Source: JANMOK01 sp031415055 (GTDB lineage Bacteria > Pseudomonadota > Alphaproteobacteria > Rhodobacterales > Rhodobacteraceae). Taken from it: 64,000 nucleotides of DNA. The notes under the pieces are model-generated. The model saw only the letters and a list, made by a program, of their open reading frames with translations. It had not been told where the DNA came from and searched no databases. The DNA lies in assembly GCA_031415055.1 (NCBI GenBank), contig JANOQZ010000024.1, forward strand, positions 1 through 64,000, read 5' to 3'. Made by a program: the position numbers and the translations under genes. This document shows, piece after piece, positions 8,926 to 17,058 of the stretch. How positions within the stretch are numbered: the first letter of the stretch is position 1; every line of letters starts with the position of its first letter.

Positions 8926-9636
8926 ATGACTTGGCGATATGCCCAGAATTTGCACCTGAAATATCCACACGAGACTTTGTTGGGTCGTATCGACGCAAAG
9001 TCTTGGCAAGACCTCAATCGTCTTTGGCATTCGTCTGACTACACCGACGGCCAGCTTATTCTGGCGGCGGAAGAGGCAACCAATGATGTTTGCTTCTTGT
9101 TGCATGGCACCGCACGGGCGACAGTATTCACCGAATCCGGCCGCGAAGTTTCTTTCGTTCTGCTGGCCCGCGGTGATTGTTTTGGCGAGTTTTCCGCCAT
9201 CGATGACGCTCCGCGTTCTTCCGCCGTTGTCGCCACCAGCGATTGCACGGCGGCACGGCTTTCGTCGGCGATGTTCAAAACGTTGCTAAAGGAAAACGCC
9301 GGGCTGTCTTTCGCGTTATCATCGGTTTTGGTGGCCAAACTTCGTGCTCTTAGCCAACGCATTTCGGATTTCAATGCCCTCAGCGCCGACGAAAGGGTGC
9401 GTCAAGAGGTGTTACGACTGGCAAAAGCGCATGAAATTACCAATGGCAGCGCGATGATTGATCACCCGCCTACCCAGACCGATCTTGCCGCGTTTGTCTT
9501 CACCAACCGCGAAGGTGTCGCCCGCGAAATGGGGCGAATGAAACGCGCGGGCGTATTGCTGCGGCGCGGGCGCGGGTTACATTTCCCGTCCGTCACGGCG
9601 CTTGGCAATTACGTGGCGAAAGCCTCAGGCATCTGA
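8926..9636 (+). CDS. Crp/Fnr family transcriptional regulator
   Basis: A 236-residue protein with an N-terminal cyclic-nucleotide-binding-like beta-barrel (about residues 15-130; LARGDCFGEFSAIDDAPRSSAVVATSD matches the phosphate-binding cassette GEhSxxDxxPRSAxV) and a C-terminal winged helix (TQTDLAAFVFTNREGVAREMGRMKRAGVLLRRGRGL). The Arg and Ser of the cassette are present, so cAMP or another cyclic nucleotide could bind. No FNR-type cysteine cluster is seen. I chose the ATG at 8926, which has AAGGA 7 bases upstream, rather than an earlier in-frame ATG at 8854. Its 3' end overlaps the convergent haloperoxidase gene by 12 bases. A nucleotide-cyclase-domain protein is encoded about 1 kb away. 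Confidence 0.88.
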   Translation: MTWRYAQNLHLKYPHETLLGRIDAKSWQDLNRLWHSSDYTDGQLILAAEEATNDVCFLLHGTARATVFTESGREVSFVLLARGDCFGEFSAIDDAPRSSAVVATSDCTAARLSSAMFKTLLKENAGLSFALSSVLVAKLRALSQRISDFNALSADERVRQEVLRLAKAHEITNGSAMIDHPPTQTDLAAFVFTNREGVAREMGRMKRAGVLLRRGRGLHFPSVTALGNYVAKASGI

Positions 9637-10671
9637 GGGCTGTTGCCAAGCAGGTGCTATCCATTCGTCGCGGGCTTCACCCCAAAGGTGACTGATCGCT
9701 TCCATTTCCAACAAATTGGCGAAAACCGAATAGGCAAGTTTCTGCCCTGCCTTGCTGTCGGATGGGTAATGCAGGCCCAGAATCTCGCGGTTTCGGGCGA
9801 TGCGATGCGCCATTTCGATCAACGGATCGCGCACAATATCCGGCCCTACCCCGCCTTTAGGTTCATGCGCGCGTACAAGATCGGGCATCACGGCTTTGAG
9901 CGTGAGGGCGACAATCATCGATTCGGTCGCATGACCACTAGGGAAAGCTGCATGCGCAGGCGGATCAAGCGGTGGCATAAGCGCCGGGCTAATCTGCGAC
10001 GGCCTTGGCCGCGCATAGAGGCGCTTATAATGGAATTCGGCGATAATCGCCATTTGCAAGGCAACGCCGACCAGACGCGTCGTTTTGGGATGGGTGCTTG
10101 AGCCATAGGTCAAGATGCCGCGGAACGGATCTTCGATATTGGCCATTTGAAAGACCGCTTCATCGATCACACCGGCGCGATATTCAATTAACCCAACCAG
10201 CTCTTTGATTTCATCGTCGACGTTTACGCCAGCGATGCAGTCATCCAGCAAATGCGCGTCCCAATCAAAAAGTTGCACGAAGTCGGTGGTCAGGGCTGTA
10301 GCCCAAAACTGGGGTGCAAAATATTTCTCGGTAAATGCCGGGGCATCCGGGCGCTGACCGTAGATTTCTGATAAAGGGACTGGGGCGTAAACGCCCGCGC
10401 CGGAACTATGGAAATAGCCAATCGGCGTGACCTGTGGCCAATTGTTTGACGGCCACCAAAGTTCGTCCACACTATCGGCGTCGGGGTTACCTGCGGCGAC
10501 ATCAGCGGAAAAGCCGGTCACCCTGCCCCCAGTGTTTGGCCCCATCGCGTTTTGCCCGCCGGCACCATGCGCTCCGTGGGCACCATGTGCACCGTGAGCG
10601 CCATGTGCCCCGTGTGCCCCATGTGCACCGTGGGCCCCATGTGCCCCATGCGCGCTTTTTATTCCTGACAT
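9625..10671 (-). CDS. Vanadium-dependent haloperoxidase / PAP2-type acid phosphatase-like protein with N-terminal (AHG)10 repeat
   Basis: A 348-residue protein of the PAP2/vanadium haloperoxidase superfamily. Active-site motifs are intact: KRLYARPRP near residues 216-224, PSGH near 244-247, and RNREILGLHYPSD near 293-305, supplying the Lys, Arg, Gly-His, Arg and His that hold phosphate or vanadate. The overall layout (long N-terminal helical region, PSGHAT) is closer to bacterial vanadium haloperoxidase-like proteins than to short phosphatases; sequence alone cannot decide between halide oxidation and phosphatase activity. Residues 7-36 are ten perfect Ala-His-Gly repeats, highly unusual for the family. 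No signal peptide is obvious. It lies 15 bases downstream of the cyclase-TPR gene on the same strand. Confidence 0.85.
   Translation of the reverse strand: MSGIKSAHGAHGAHGAHGAHGAHGAHGAHGAHGAHGAGGQNAMGPNTGGRVTGFSADVAAGNPDADSVDELWWPSNNWPQVTPIGYFHSSGAGVYAPVPLSEIYGQRPDAPAFTEKYFAPQFWATALTTDFVQLFDWDAHLLDDCIAGVNVDDEIKELVGLIEYRAGVIDEAVFQMANIEDPFRGILTYGSSTHPKTTRLVGVALQMAIIAEFHYKRLYARPRPSQISPALMPPLDPPAHAAFPSGHATESMIVALTLKAVMPDLVRAHEPKGGVGPDIVRDPLIEMAHRIARNREILGLHYPSDSKAGQKLAYSVFANLLEMEAISHLWGEARDEWIAPAWQQPSDA
10564..10653. repeat. Ten 9-bp units encoding (Ala-His-Gly)10
   Basis: Ten tandem 9-base units, each encoding Ala-His-Gly on the minus strand with no amino-acid exception. All three codons vary: Ala by GCG/GCA/GCC/GCT, His by CAT/CAC, Gly by GGG/GGT/GGA/GGC. 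The DNA units are therefore imperfect while the peptide is perfect. Confidence 0.97.
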
Positions 10672-10686
10672 TTGTTCACCCCCCTG

Positions 10687-12495
10687 CTAATTCGGCAATC
10701 CCGCCAACCGCAAATGGCGCAGATACATGTCTTTGACTTCCGGCATTTGGAACGGGCATTTGAAAGTGCCGAAATTTGACACAGTGAAATCCGGTTGCAA
10801 TTCCAGCAGTTTTTTCGAAATCCGATTGGCTTCACTCAGTTCACCCTTGGCCACCAAACACGAGGCAAGAACCCGCAGATTCGAGGTATATTTCGGGTTT
10901 TCGGAATGCGACCGTTTGGCCCAGATCAATGCTTCATCAAAGTTTGACATCGAATAATGGGCAATCGACAGGAAGTCATAGAATTGGTACAAATCCGGGT
11001 CGTGCGGCGACAGGCGCAAGCCATACTCGGCGTGTTTGATCGCCTCTTCCGAGCGTCCAACATAGGCCAGCGTGGCGCTGGACAACATCCAGGCAATCGC
11101 ATGGCTCGGCCCCACATCGCGTGCTCGGTCCAGAAATATCAGCGCGGTGTCATAGTCGCGTTCGAGGTATGATTTCATATGGCCGTAGTACGCCAGGGCC
11201 AACGCGTTTTGCCGGTCCACCGAAATTGCTTGGGACGCAGCCTTGGCAGCCTTGCGGCAATCGCCTTCCAGATCGGTCGACCAGCCCTGCCCGATCTTGA
11301 TGCAATACCATCGCGTGGCATAGGCAGCGGGCATGGCAAACTCCGGGTCAAGCTCCATCGCTTGGTCCAAATAACCAATCGCCTGATCGAACCGGTCGCG
11401 CTGCAATGATCCCATAAGATCGATCGCCTTAAGCGTCAGGTCGTAGGCGGTGAAATTTTCCGGTGGTTTGCGCAAAGCCTTGGTTCTTTCAGAAGCCCGG
11501 ACGTTAGGCGCGATGCGGGCCACCACGCGCTCGACAATCATGTCCTGAACCGCGAACAGATCACTGTGCGGAAACTCACTTTTCTCGGAGAAAAGTGTTT
11601 CCCCCGTGCGGGTATCATTCAGGGAAACCGAGGCGCGGATCGTCGAGGGTCCAAGCCTCAGGGTGCCTTGCAAACTGTAACGCACGCCAAGCACGCGACC
11701 AATCTCGCGCGGGTCGGTCGGACCGGTGCCAAAGGCAATAGCCGAGGAGCGCGAGATGACGAACAATTCGCGCAGGGCGCTAAGCGAAACAATGATGTCT
11801 TCAACGACGCCGTCAGAAAAATAATCAAACGACGGATCGCCGCTGAGATTCTGGAACGGCAGCACCGCAATCGAGGGTAAATTGCGGTCGATGACCGGTG
11901 TCGGGCCAGATGTCGCCCGATCAAGGATTACTTCAAAACAGCGCACTGGGTCGGAAATGTTCTTGAGCGTCAAAAAGCCAAGATTGCGCACCCGCAGGTC
12001 GGTGCCTTTGCGCACCGATTCATGCAGCGATTCAGATATGATGATACCGTCCGCTGCCGCAGTTTCTTGCAGGCGTTTGGTAATATTGACGCCATCACCA
12101 TAAACATCGCCGCCGTCCAATATAGCGTCGCAAATGTTGATGCCAATGCGCAGGGATAGCCCCGGAAAAGGTCGCGCGCGGGCGTTGCGGTTGTCCAAAA
12201 TTACCCGCTGAATATCCATCGCCCAGCCAAGCGCGTCGGTTGCACTGGAAAAGGTAGACAGAATCCCGTCACCCAAAGTGCGTACTAGGTTACCGCTATG
12301 CTTGGAAATCAACGGCGCTACGACCAGTTCGCTGAAACGCATCCACATTTCATGCGTTTCGGTTTCGTTTTCGGAAATCAGGGCCGAATAGCCCACCATG
12401 TCGGCAAAGACGACACACAGCAATTGTCGTTTGCCTTGAGCCCGCACCTGAACTTCTGCAAGTGCCAAGCTTTCGTCCGTCAGTTCCAATGCCAT
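10687..12495 (-). CDS. Class III adenylate/guanylate cyclase with TolB-like and TPR domains
   Basis: A 602-residue multidomain protein. Residues about 15-180 form a class III nucleotide cyclase domain: the first metal Asp in VVFADMVGYS, the second in TLGDGIL, and the transition-state Asn/Arg in DGVNITKRLQ are present. A TolB-like segment follows (LPSIAVLPFQNLSGDPSFDYFSDGVVEDII, about 205-330), then TPR-like helical repeats to the end. No membrane segment is seen. This architecture is common in alphaproteobacterial cyclases. I preferred ATG at 12495 over an in-frame TTG at 12540. It is divergent from a subtilase gene and just upstream of the haloperoxidase-like gene. The nucleotide product (cAMP or cGMP) is not determined. 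Confidence 0.9.
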   Translation of the reverse strand: MALELTDESLALAEVQVRAQGKRQLLCVVFADMVGYSALISENETETHEMWMRFSELVVAPLISKHSGNLVRTLGDGILSTFSSATDALGWAMDIQRVILDNRNARARPFPGLSLRIGINICDAILDGGDVYGDGVNITKRLQETAAADGIIISESLHESVRKGTDLRVRNLGFLTLKNISDPVRCFEVILDRATSGPTPVIDRNLPSIAVLPFQNLSGDPSFDYFSDGVVEDIIVSLSALRELFVISRSSAIAFGTGPTDPREIGRVLGVRYSLQGTLRLGPSTIRASVSLNDTRTGETLFSEKSEFPHSDLFAVQDMIVERVVARIAPNVRASERTKALRKPPENFTAYDLTLKAIDLMGSLQRDRFDQAIGYLDQAMELDPEFAMPAAYATRWYCIKIGQGWSTDLEGDCRKAAKAASQAISVDRQNALALAYYGHMKSYLERDYDTALIFLDRARDVGPSHAIAWMLSSATLAYVGRSEEAIKHAEYGLRLSPHDPDLYQFYDFLSIAHYSMSNFDEALIWAKRSHSENPKYTSNLRVLASCLVAKGELSEANRISKKLLELQPDFTVSNFGTFKCPFQMPEVKDMYLRHLRLAGLPN

Positions 12496-12679
12496 AACAC
12501 CAATTCCGGCCTTGCGGGGGCGCTGCAAAACCGCGTGCAATTCAACCGATTTGCCCGCCGTCTTGGCTTGCCGAATTTACCTAGCGTTAACATTAACACG
12601 GATGCGTGCGAAAAATCACTCTCTGTTTGAAATGTTTTGATTTATCCTCGATTAAGTCGAAAAAAACGATGGAGGAAGC

Positions 12680-13939
12680 ATGGCCCATCTTCGAGTTTCA
12701 TATCGGGATGACGGACCTTTGGACGAAACCGAACCGGCGCGAGCTTTCGCTTATGTTGGCCGAGATGACGATGCGGCCACTATTCGCGCAACTTTGCCGT
12801 TTCAGGGCCTTTCCTTCAATCGTCTCAAATTGGAACATTGTAGCCGTGCGGATGTCGACGGTTGCCATTGCGAACTGTCGCTCTCGGCGTCCGATGGGTT
12901 GCAAAATCGCGAACACTGGTCTGGCCCGGGATTGTCGGGAACAAGTGCAGCCGCGCTGCGATCTATGGGGCTTTTGCGCCGGAATGGCGGCAGCGGCCAG
13001 GGCGTCAATGTCGTCATTGTCGATCATGGCATCAGCCGAGACTATTTGCGCCAAATAGGCCATGACGCTAATTATTGCGGTGGCTGGGTGTCGATGGACC
13101 CAAGTCAGCCCTTCCCCGGTGGTTTTGTTGACCCCTATGCGCGTCAACCCGATTGGCACGGGAACATGATTGCACGCAACGTTTTGCGCGTTGCACCCGA
13201 CGCAATGATCCACGACGCGCCATTGCTGCCGCCGCGCATTGACGAGGTGAATATTTTCACCGGTCATGCCGAACTGTTGTTCGAGGCGATCCGAGATAAA
13301 ATTCGACAAGATGCTGCCAATGATGCGCGTTGGGTGATCGTAAATGCTTGGGCCGTCGCCGACAGTGCCAGCGAACACGGCACGCAGAACTATACCAACA
13401 ACCGAAATCATCGTTTGAACTGGTTGGTGCATGAGATGGCGACCAACGACAACGTCGCCTTTGTTTTTGCAGCTGGAAACAACGGCCAGTTCGGCGGCGA
13501 TCCGCGCAATGGCACCTATGATGTCGGTCCGGGCCGCTCGATATTGGGGGCCAATGGGCTGGCTTCGGTCTTGACGGTCGGTGCCGTGCGCACCGATGGT
13601 TTGTGGATCGGCTCTTCCAGCCAAGGGCCGGGGCCCGATCAACTGGGTGCCGTCATCGGCGAGATCAACCAAAAACCCGACCTCTGCGCCCCAAGTTGGT
13701 TCAGCGAAAGCGACAATCCTGACTTATCCAATACCGGAACCTCGGCAGCTTCGGCATTGGCAGCAGGATTGGCTGCGGTTCTCTGGTCGGAATCCCCCGG
13801 ACTCACATCGGCGGAATTGTTCGATCAGATGCGCGATGTAGCCAAAGGACCGGCGGATCAATCCCAATGGTCACCTCGGTATGGTTTTGGTGTGGCTTGC
13901 GCCCCTGCGCTTGCCGCGTCCAGCGCCACGGCTGCCTGA
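12680..13939 (+). CDS. Subtilisin-like serine peptidase (S8 family), no signal peptide
   Basis: A 419-residue S8 peptidase. The catalytic triad is visible: Asp115 in VVIVDHGIS, His160 in PDWHGNMIARNV (usually HGT), and Ser355 in NTGTSAASALAAG (usually GTSMA). The oxyanion Asn is in FVFAAGNNGQFGG. The N-terminal 100 residues match nothing I recognise and carry no export signal, so the enzyme may be cytoplasmic or leave by another route. GGAGGAAGC precedes the ATG. It is divergent from the cyclase-TPR gene, with 184 bases between the starts containing AT-rich TTAAC elements. Its substrate is unknown. Confidence 0.85.
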   Translation: MAHLRVSYRDDGPLDETEPARAFAYVGRDDDAATIRATLPFQGLSFNRLKLEHCSRADVDGCHCELSLSASDGLQNREHWSGPGLSGTSAAALRSMGLLRRNGGSGQGVNVVIVDHGISRDYLRQIGHDANYCGGWVSMDPSQPFPGGFVDPYARQPDWHGNMIARNVLRVAPDAMIHDAPLLPPRIDEVNIFTGHAELLFEAIRDKIRQDAANDARWVIVNAWAVADSASEHGTQNYTNNRNHRLNWLVHEMATNDNVAFVFAAGNNGQFGGDPRNGTYDVGPGRSILGANGLASVLTVGAVRTDGLWIGSSSQGPGPDQLGAVIGEINQKPDLCAPSWFSESDNPDLSNTGTSAASALAAGLAAVLWSESPGLTSAELFDQMRDVAKGPADQSQWSPRYGFGVACAPALAASSATAA

Positions 13940-13952
13940 CGAAAGCCTTGAC

Positions 13953-15245
13953 CTACAGGTTGAAATACAGCGAGCGTTGGCGTTGTGTCCAGTAAACCTC
14001 GACACGATAGCCGATTTCCGTCTGCTCTTCGGTGCGAATGAGGGCATGGTCGAAAAGCCAGGCACGCAGGCGACCCTGCGCATAAGTCAGGTCCAAAACA
14101 TCGCTTGTTTTCGGCTCTGACAACGCAATATCAATCAGGTCGATAAAACGCGACATGCCTTCACCGGTCAAAGCCGAGACGGCAATCTTGGTGTCGGTTT
14201 GCAAGGTTTGCTGGCGTAACGTTTCAGCGGCTTCATGCGGCAAGACGTCAATCTTGTTGTAAACTTCGATCATTTGGCCTTGCTTTTCGTCACTGACGCC
14301 AAGCTTGTCCAAAATCGCCACAACGTCAGCCGCCTGATGTGCGGTTTCCAGATGTGAAATGTCCCTGACATGCACAATCAGATCGGCGTCCAGCACTTCT
14401 TCTAGCGTGGCGCGAAAGGCGGCGACCAATTCTGTCGGCAAATCCGAGATGAAACCAACGGTGTCCGAAACGATTACGCGCTTGCCGGAGGGTAAAGCCA
14501 AGCCACGCATCGTGGGGTCCAATGTGGCAAACAACAGGTCTTTGGCAAAGACATCGGCGCCGGTAATCTGGTTAAATATGGTCGATTTCCCGGCATTGGT
14601 ATAGCCAACCAAAGCCACAATTGCCAAGGAACCCTTCTTGCGTGCCGCCCGATGCAAGGAACGGGTTTTGACCACATCCTTCAACATCGATTTGATTTTT
14701 TGAATCTGGTCTTCAATCGTTCGGCGGTCGGATTCTAGCTGAGTCTCGCCCGGACCACCAACAGTTCCGGTCGACCCACGCTGGCGCTCCAAATGGGTCC
14801 AACTGCGCACCAATCGCGATTTTTGATAGGTCAAATGCGCCAAATCGACTTGCAGCACCCCTTCCCGTGTCTGCGCTCTGTCGCCAAATATTTCGAGGAT
14901 AAGACCGGTTCGATCCAGAACTTTGACGTTCCATTCCTTTTCCAGATTGCGCTGTTGCACCGGCGTCACCACGCCGTTAACGACGACCAGTGTAATCTCG
15001 GCGGATTCAAACGCTATTTTCAGTTCGGCAATTTTGCCCGAACCAAACAATGTCGCCGGGTTGATCTTGCGCACCTGTGCGATAGCGCTGTGGGCAACGT
15101 CCACACGCAATGCATGCGCAAGACCGATAGCCTCCACCAACGCCATTTCGGGCGAGCGAAGCCTGCGATCAGTGGTCAATGCAGGTTGCAACACCGCGCA
15201 TTTGACCGATGATTCGCTGGTTTCAGGCAGCGTCTTCGCCGTCAT
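13953..15245 (-). CDS. hflX: GTPase HflX
   Basis: A 430-residue ribosome-associated GTPase that splits stalled or stressed ribosomes. The N-terminal HflX domain has LVEAIGLAHALRVD and KINPATLFGSGKIAELK; the GTPase core has G1 GYTNAGKST, G3 DTVGFISDLP and G4 NKID. The C-terminus is the short HflX tail. The gene starts at ATG 15245, inside the end of hfq, overlapping it by 23 bases; a longer reading frame extends upstream across hfq but lacks family sequence. It is the last gene of the ntr-hfq-hflX block. Confidence 0.95.
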   Translation of the reverse strand: MTAKTLPETSESSVKCAVLQPALTTDRRLRSPEMALVEAIGLAHALRVDVAHSAIAQVRKINPATLFGSGKIAELKIAFESAEITLVVVNGVVTPVQQRNLEKEWNVKVLDRTGLILEIFGDRAQTREGVLQVDLAHLTYQKSRLVRSWTHLERQRGSTGTVGGPGETQLESDRRTIEDQIQKIKSMLKDVVKTRSLHRAARKKGSLAIVALVGYTNAGKSTIFNQITGADVFAKDLLFATLDPTMRGLALPSGKRVIVSDTVGFISDLPTELVAAFRATLEEVLDADLIVHVRDISHLETAHQAADVVAILDKLGVSDEKQGQMIEVYNKIDVLPHEAAETLRQQTLQTDTKIAVSALTGEGMSRFIDLIDIALSEPKTSDVLDLTYAQGRLRAWLFDHALIRTEEQTEIGYRVEVYWTQRQRSLYFNL

Positions 15246-15462
15246 ACAGATTGACAGGTTGGCTTGGCATGATTGTCGAAATCGCGTGCTTGTAGACCAG
15301 TTGCGATTGCCCATCACGGCGCAGCAAGACGCAAAAGTTGTCAAACCAAGTGATGACACCCTGCAATTTGACCCCGTTGACGAGGAATATGGTCACGGGA
15401 ATTTTAGCTTTGCGGACATTGTTGAGAAACGCGTCCTGCAGATTTTGTTTTTCGGCAGCCAT
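15223..15462 (-). CDS. hfq: RNA chaperone Hfq
   Basis: A 79-residue Sm-like protein that forms hexamers and pairs small RNAs with messages. The Sm1 motif (QNLQDAFLNNVRKAKIPVTIFLVNGVKLQG region) and Sm2 motif (LVYKHAISTIMP) are intact, including the YKHA sequence of the proximal RNA-binding face. Like other alphaproteobacterial Hfq it lacks a long C-terminal tail. It overlaps hflX by 23 bases and follows ntrX after 177 bases, which probably hold its own promoter; I see no gene there. Confidence 0.97.
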   Translation of the reverse strand: MAAEKQNLQDAFLNNVRKAKIPVTIFLVNGVKLQGVITWFDNFCVLLRRDGQSQLVYKHAISTIMPSQPVNLYDGEDAA

Positions 15463-15639
15463 TTTATCAGCCTTAAGTTATATGGGGTTCCGTCGCGCGG
15501 TTCCCTTGTTGTTATTCCCACAAATTTGGGTTTGGTGGCGATCAATGTCCAGTGCTTTACGCAAATATTACGCTCAGGTCACGCGAATTTTCCCGGCGAA
15601 GAATTTGGGATTGCTCACAAAAGTCTGCTTTCGGGTAGA

Positions 15640-17058
15640 TCAGTCCTCACCTTCATCGTCAGAATCGTAAAGTTCGGCCATCCGTGCGCCTGACCGCGCT
15701 GTGGTTACGACGCTCAAAGATTTCAGCTTTCGGTGCAAAGCCGAGCGTTCCATGCCGACGAAACTGGCGGTACGCGAGATATTGCCGCTGAAGCGGTTGA
15801 TTTGCGACATCAGATATTCGCGCTCGAACATCTCGCGGGCTTCGCGCAGGGGAACGGCAGCAAAATTGGCGGCAATATCGGCCCCCTCGCCCGATCCGGT
15901 CGGACGATCCGCCTCGCTTTTCAGCTCGCTCGCCTGCACCGGACCGGTTTCTGGGCCCATGATCAGCACGCGCTCGACCAGATTTTTCAACTGCCGAATG
16001 TTGCCGGGCCAGCGCATTGTCTGCAAATGCGCCGCCGCATCCTCGGAAAGGCTGCGCATCGGCAAGCCCTGATTGGCCGCCAAATCGCGCAAAAAGAACC
16101 GCGCCAGTTCGGGAATGTCGTCGCGCCGGGCCTCCAGTGACGGCACGGTAATCGGCACCACGTTGAGGCGATGAAACAATTCCTCGCGGAACCGCCCGCC
16201 AGCAATTTCGGCGGCAAGGTCACGATTGGTGGCCGAAATCACCCGCACGTCAACGCGAACGATATCCGAGCCGCCAACGCGCGTGAAACTCTGGTCGACC
16301 AGCACCCGCAGGATTTTGGATTGGGTAACGATGGGCATATCTGCCACCTCGTCGAAAAACAAAATTCCCCGATGTGCCTGCTCAAACAACCCCGGCTCGT
16401 GGCCGCGTTCGTTGCTTTCGCGGCCAAACAGCACTTCTTCCATACGTTCCGGCTCAATCGTTGCCGAATTGACGGTGATAAACGGTCCCTGAGCGCGTTC
16501 GGATTTGCTGTGAATAAACCGCGCCGCAATATCTTTGCCCGATCCTGCCGGGCCCGACAGCATGACGCGCCCATTGGTGCGCGTCACTTTTTCCAGTTGC
16601 GATTTCAAATTGCGAAACGCCGAGGAAGCCCCGGTCATTTCGTGCGACGTGGTTTCGCGGTGCCGCAACGCCGCGTTTTCACGCCGCAATCTTGACGCTT
16701 CCAAGGCCCGCGAAATCACCACCAGCAATTGGTCAATGTTGAAAGGCTTTTCGATAAAGTCATATGCACCTTGTTTCACCGCTGCGACGGCGATTTCGAT
16801 ATTTCCATGTCCTGAAATGATGACAACCGGAATATCAGGGTTGTCGCGTCGGACGGTTTTCAGAATTTCGATCCCGTCCATCCGGCTCTCTTTCAGCCAA
16901 ATGTCCAGAATAATCAGGTCCGGCGCTTTGCCGTTGATCTCACCCAAAGCGGATTCCGAATTCCACGCCATCCGGGTGCCGTGGCCTTCGTCTTTCAGAA
17001 TGTCGGCGATCAGATCACGAATGTCTTTTTCGTCGTCAACGACCAGAATATCGGTCAT
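15640..17058 (-). CDS. ntrX: Nitrogen-type response regulator NtrX (AAA+ domain, no GAFTGA)
   Basis: A 472-residue response regulator: receiver domain with phospho-acceptor Asp52 (LIILDIWLKE), AAA+ domain with Walker A GPAGSGKD (169-176) and Walker B ILFFDEVADM (232-241), and a C-terminal Fis-type helix-turn-helix (SRTASFVGMERSALHRKLKSL). The L1 loop that normally carries GAFTGA for sigma-54 contact reads EVLFGRESNERGHEPGLFEQA here, so the motif is absent. This suggests sigma-54-independent regulation. Partner of NtrY, whose gene it overlaps by 4 bases. In alphaproteobacteria NtrYX is linked to nitrogen, redox and envelope control. Confidence 0.94.
   Translation of the reverse strand: MTDILVVDDEKDIRDLIADILKDEGHGTRMAWNSESALGEINGKAPDLIILDIWLKESRMDGIEILKTVRRDNPDIPVVIISGHGNIEIAVAAVKQGAYDFIEKPFNIDQLLVVISRALEASRLRRENAALRHRETTSHEMTGASSAFRNLKSQLEKVTRTNGRVMLSGPAGSGKDIAARFIHSKSERAQGPFITVNSATIEPERMEEVLFGRESNERGHEPGLFEQAHRGILFFDEVADMPIVTQSKILRVLVDQSFTRVGGSDIVRVDVRVISATNRDLAAEIAGGRFREELFHRLNVVPITVPSLEARRDDIPELARFFLRDLAANQGLPMRSLSEDAAAHLQTMRWPGNIRQLKNLVERVLIMGPETGPVQASELKSEADRPTGSGEGADIAANFAAVPLREAREMFEREYLMSQINRFSGNISRTASFVGMERSALHRKLKSLSVVTTARSGARMAELYDSDDEGED

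Noticed and set aside
10564..10653. Direct repeats considered as a CRISPR or slipped-strand phase-variation tract
   Set aside because: Units are 9 bp, in frame and vary by synonymous codons; no spacers are present and slippage would not change the frame.
10434..10736. 100-codon plus-strand frame across the AHG repeat with many His and Pro
   Set aside because: Its His-rich look comes from the complement of the repeat; the minus-strand gene has clear enzyme motifs.
12698..13672. 324-codon frame antisense to the subtilase
   Set aside because: Shadow of the peptidase frame, whose catalytic motifs are intact.
15246..15359. Longer hflX start over hfq
   Set aside because: The extra residues overlap hfq in another frame and do not match HflX; ATG 15245 fits the family.
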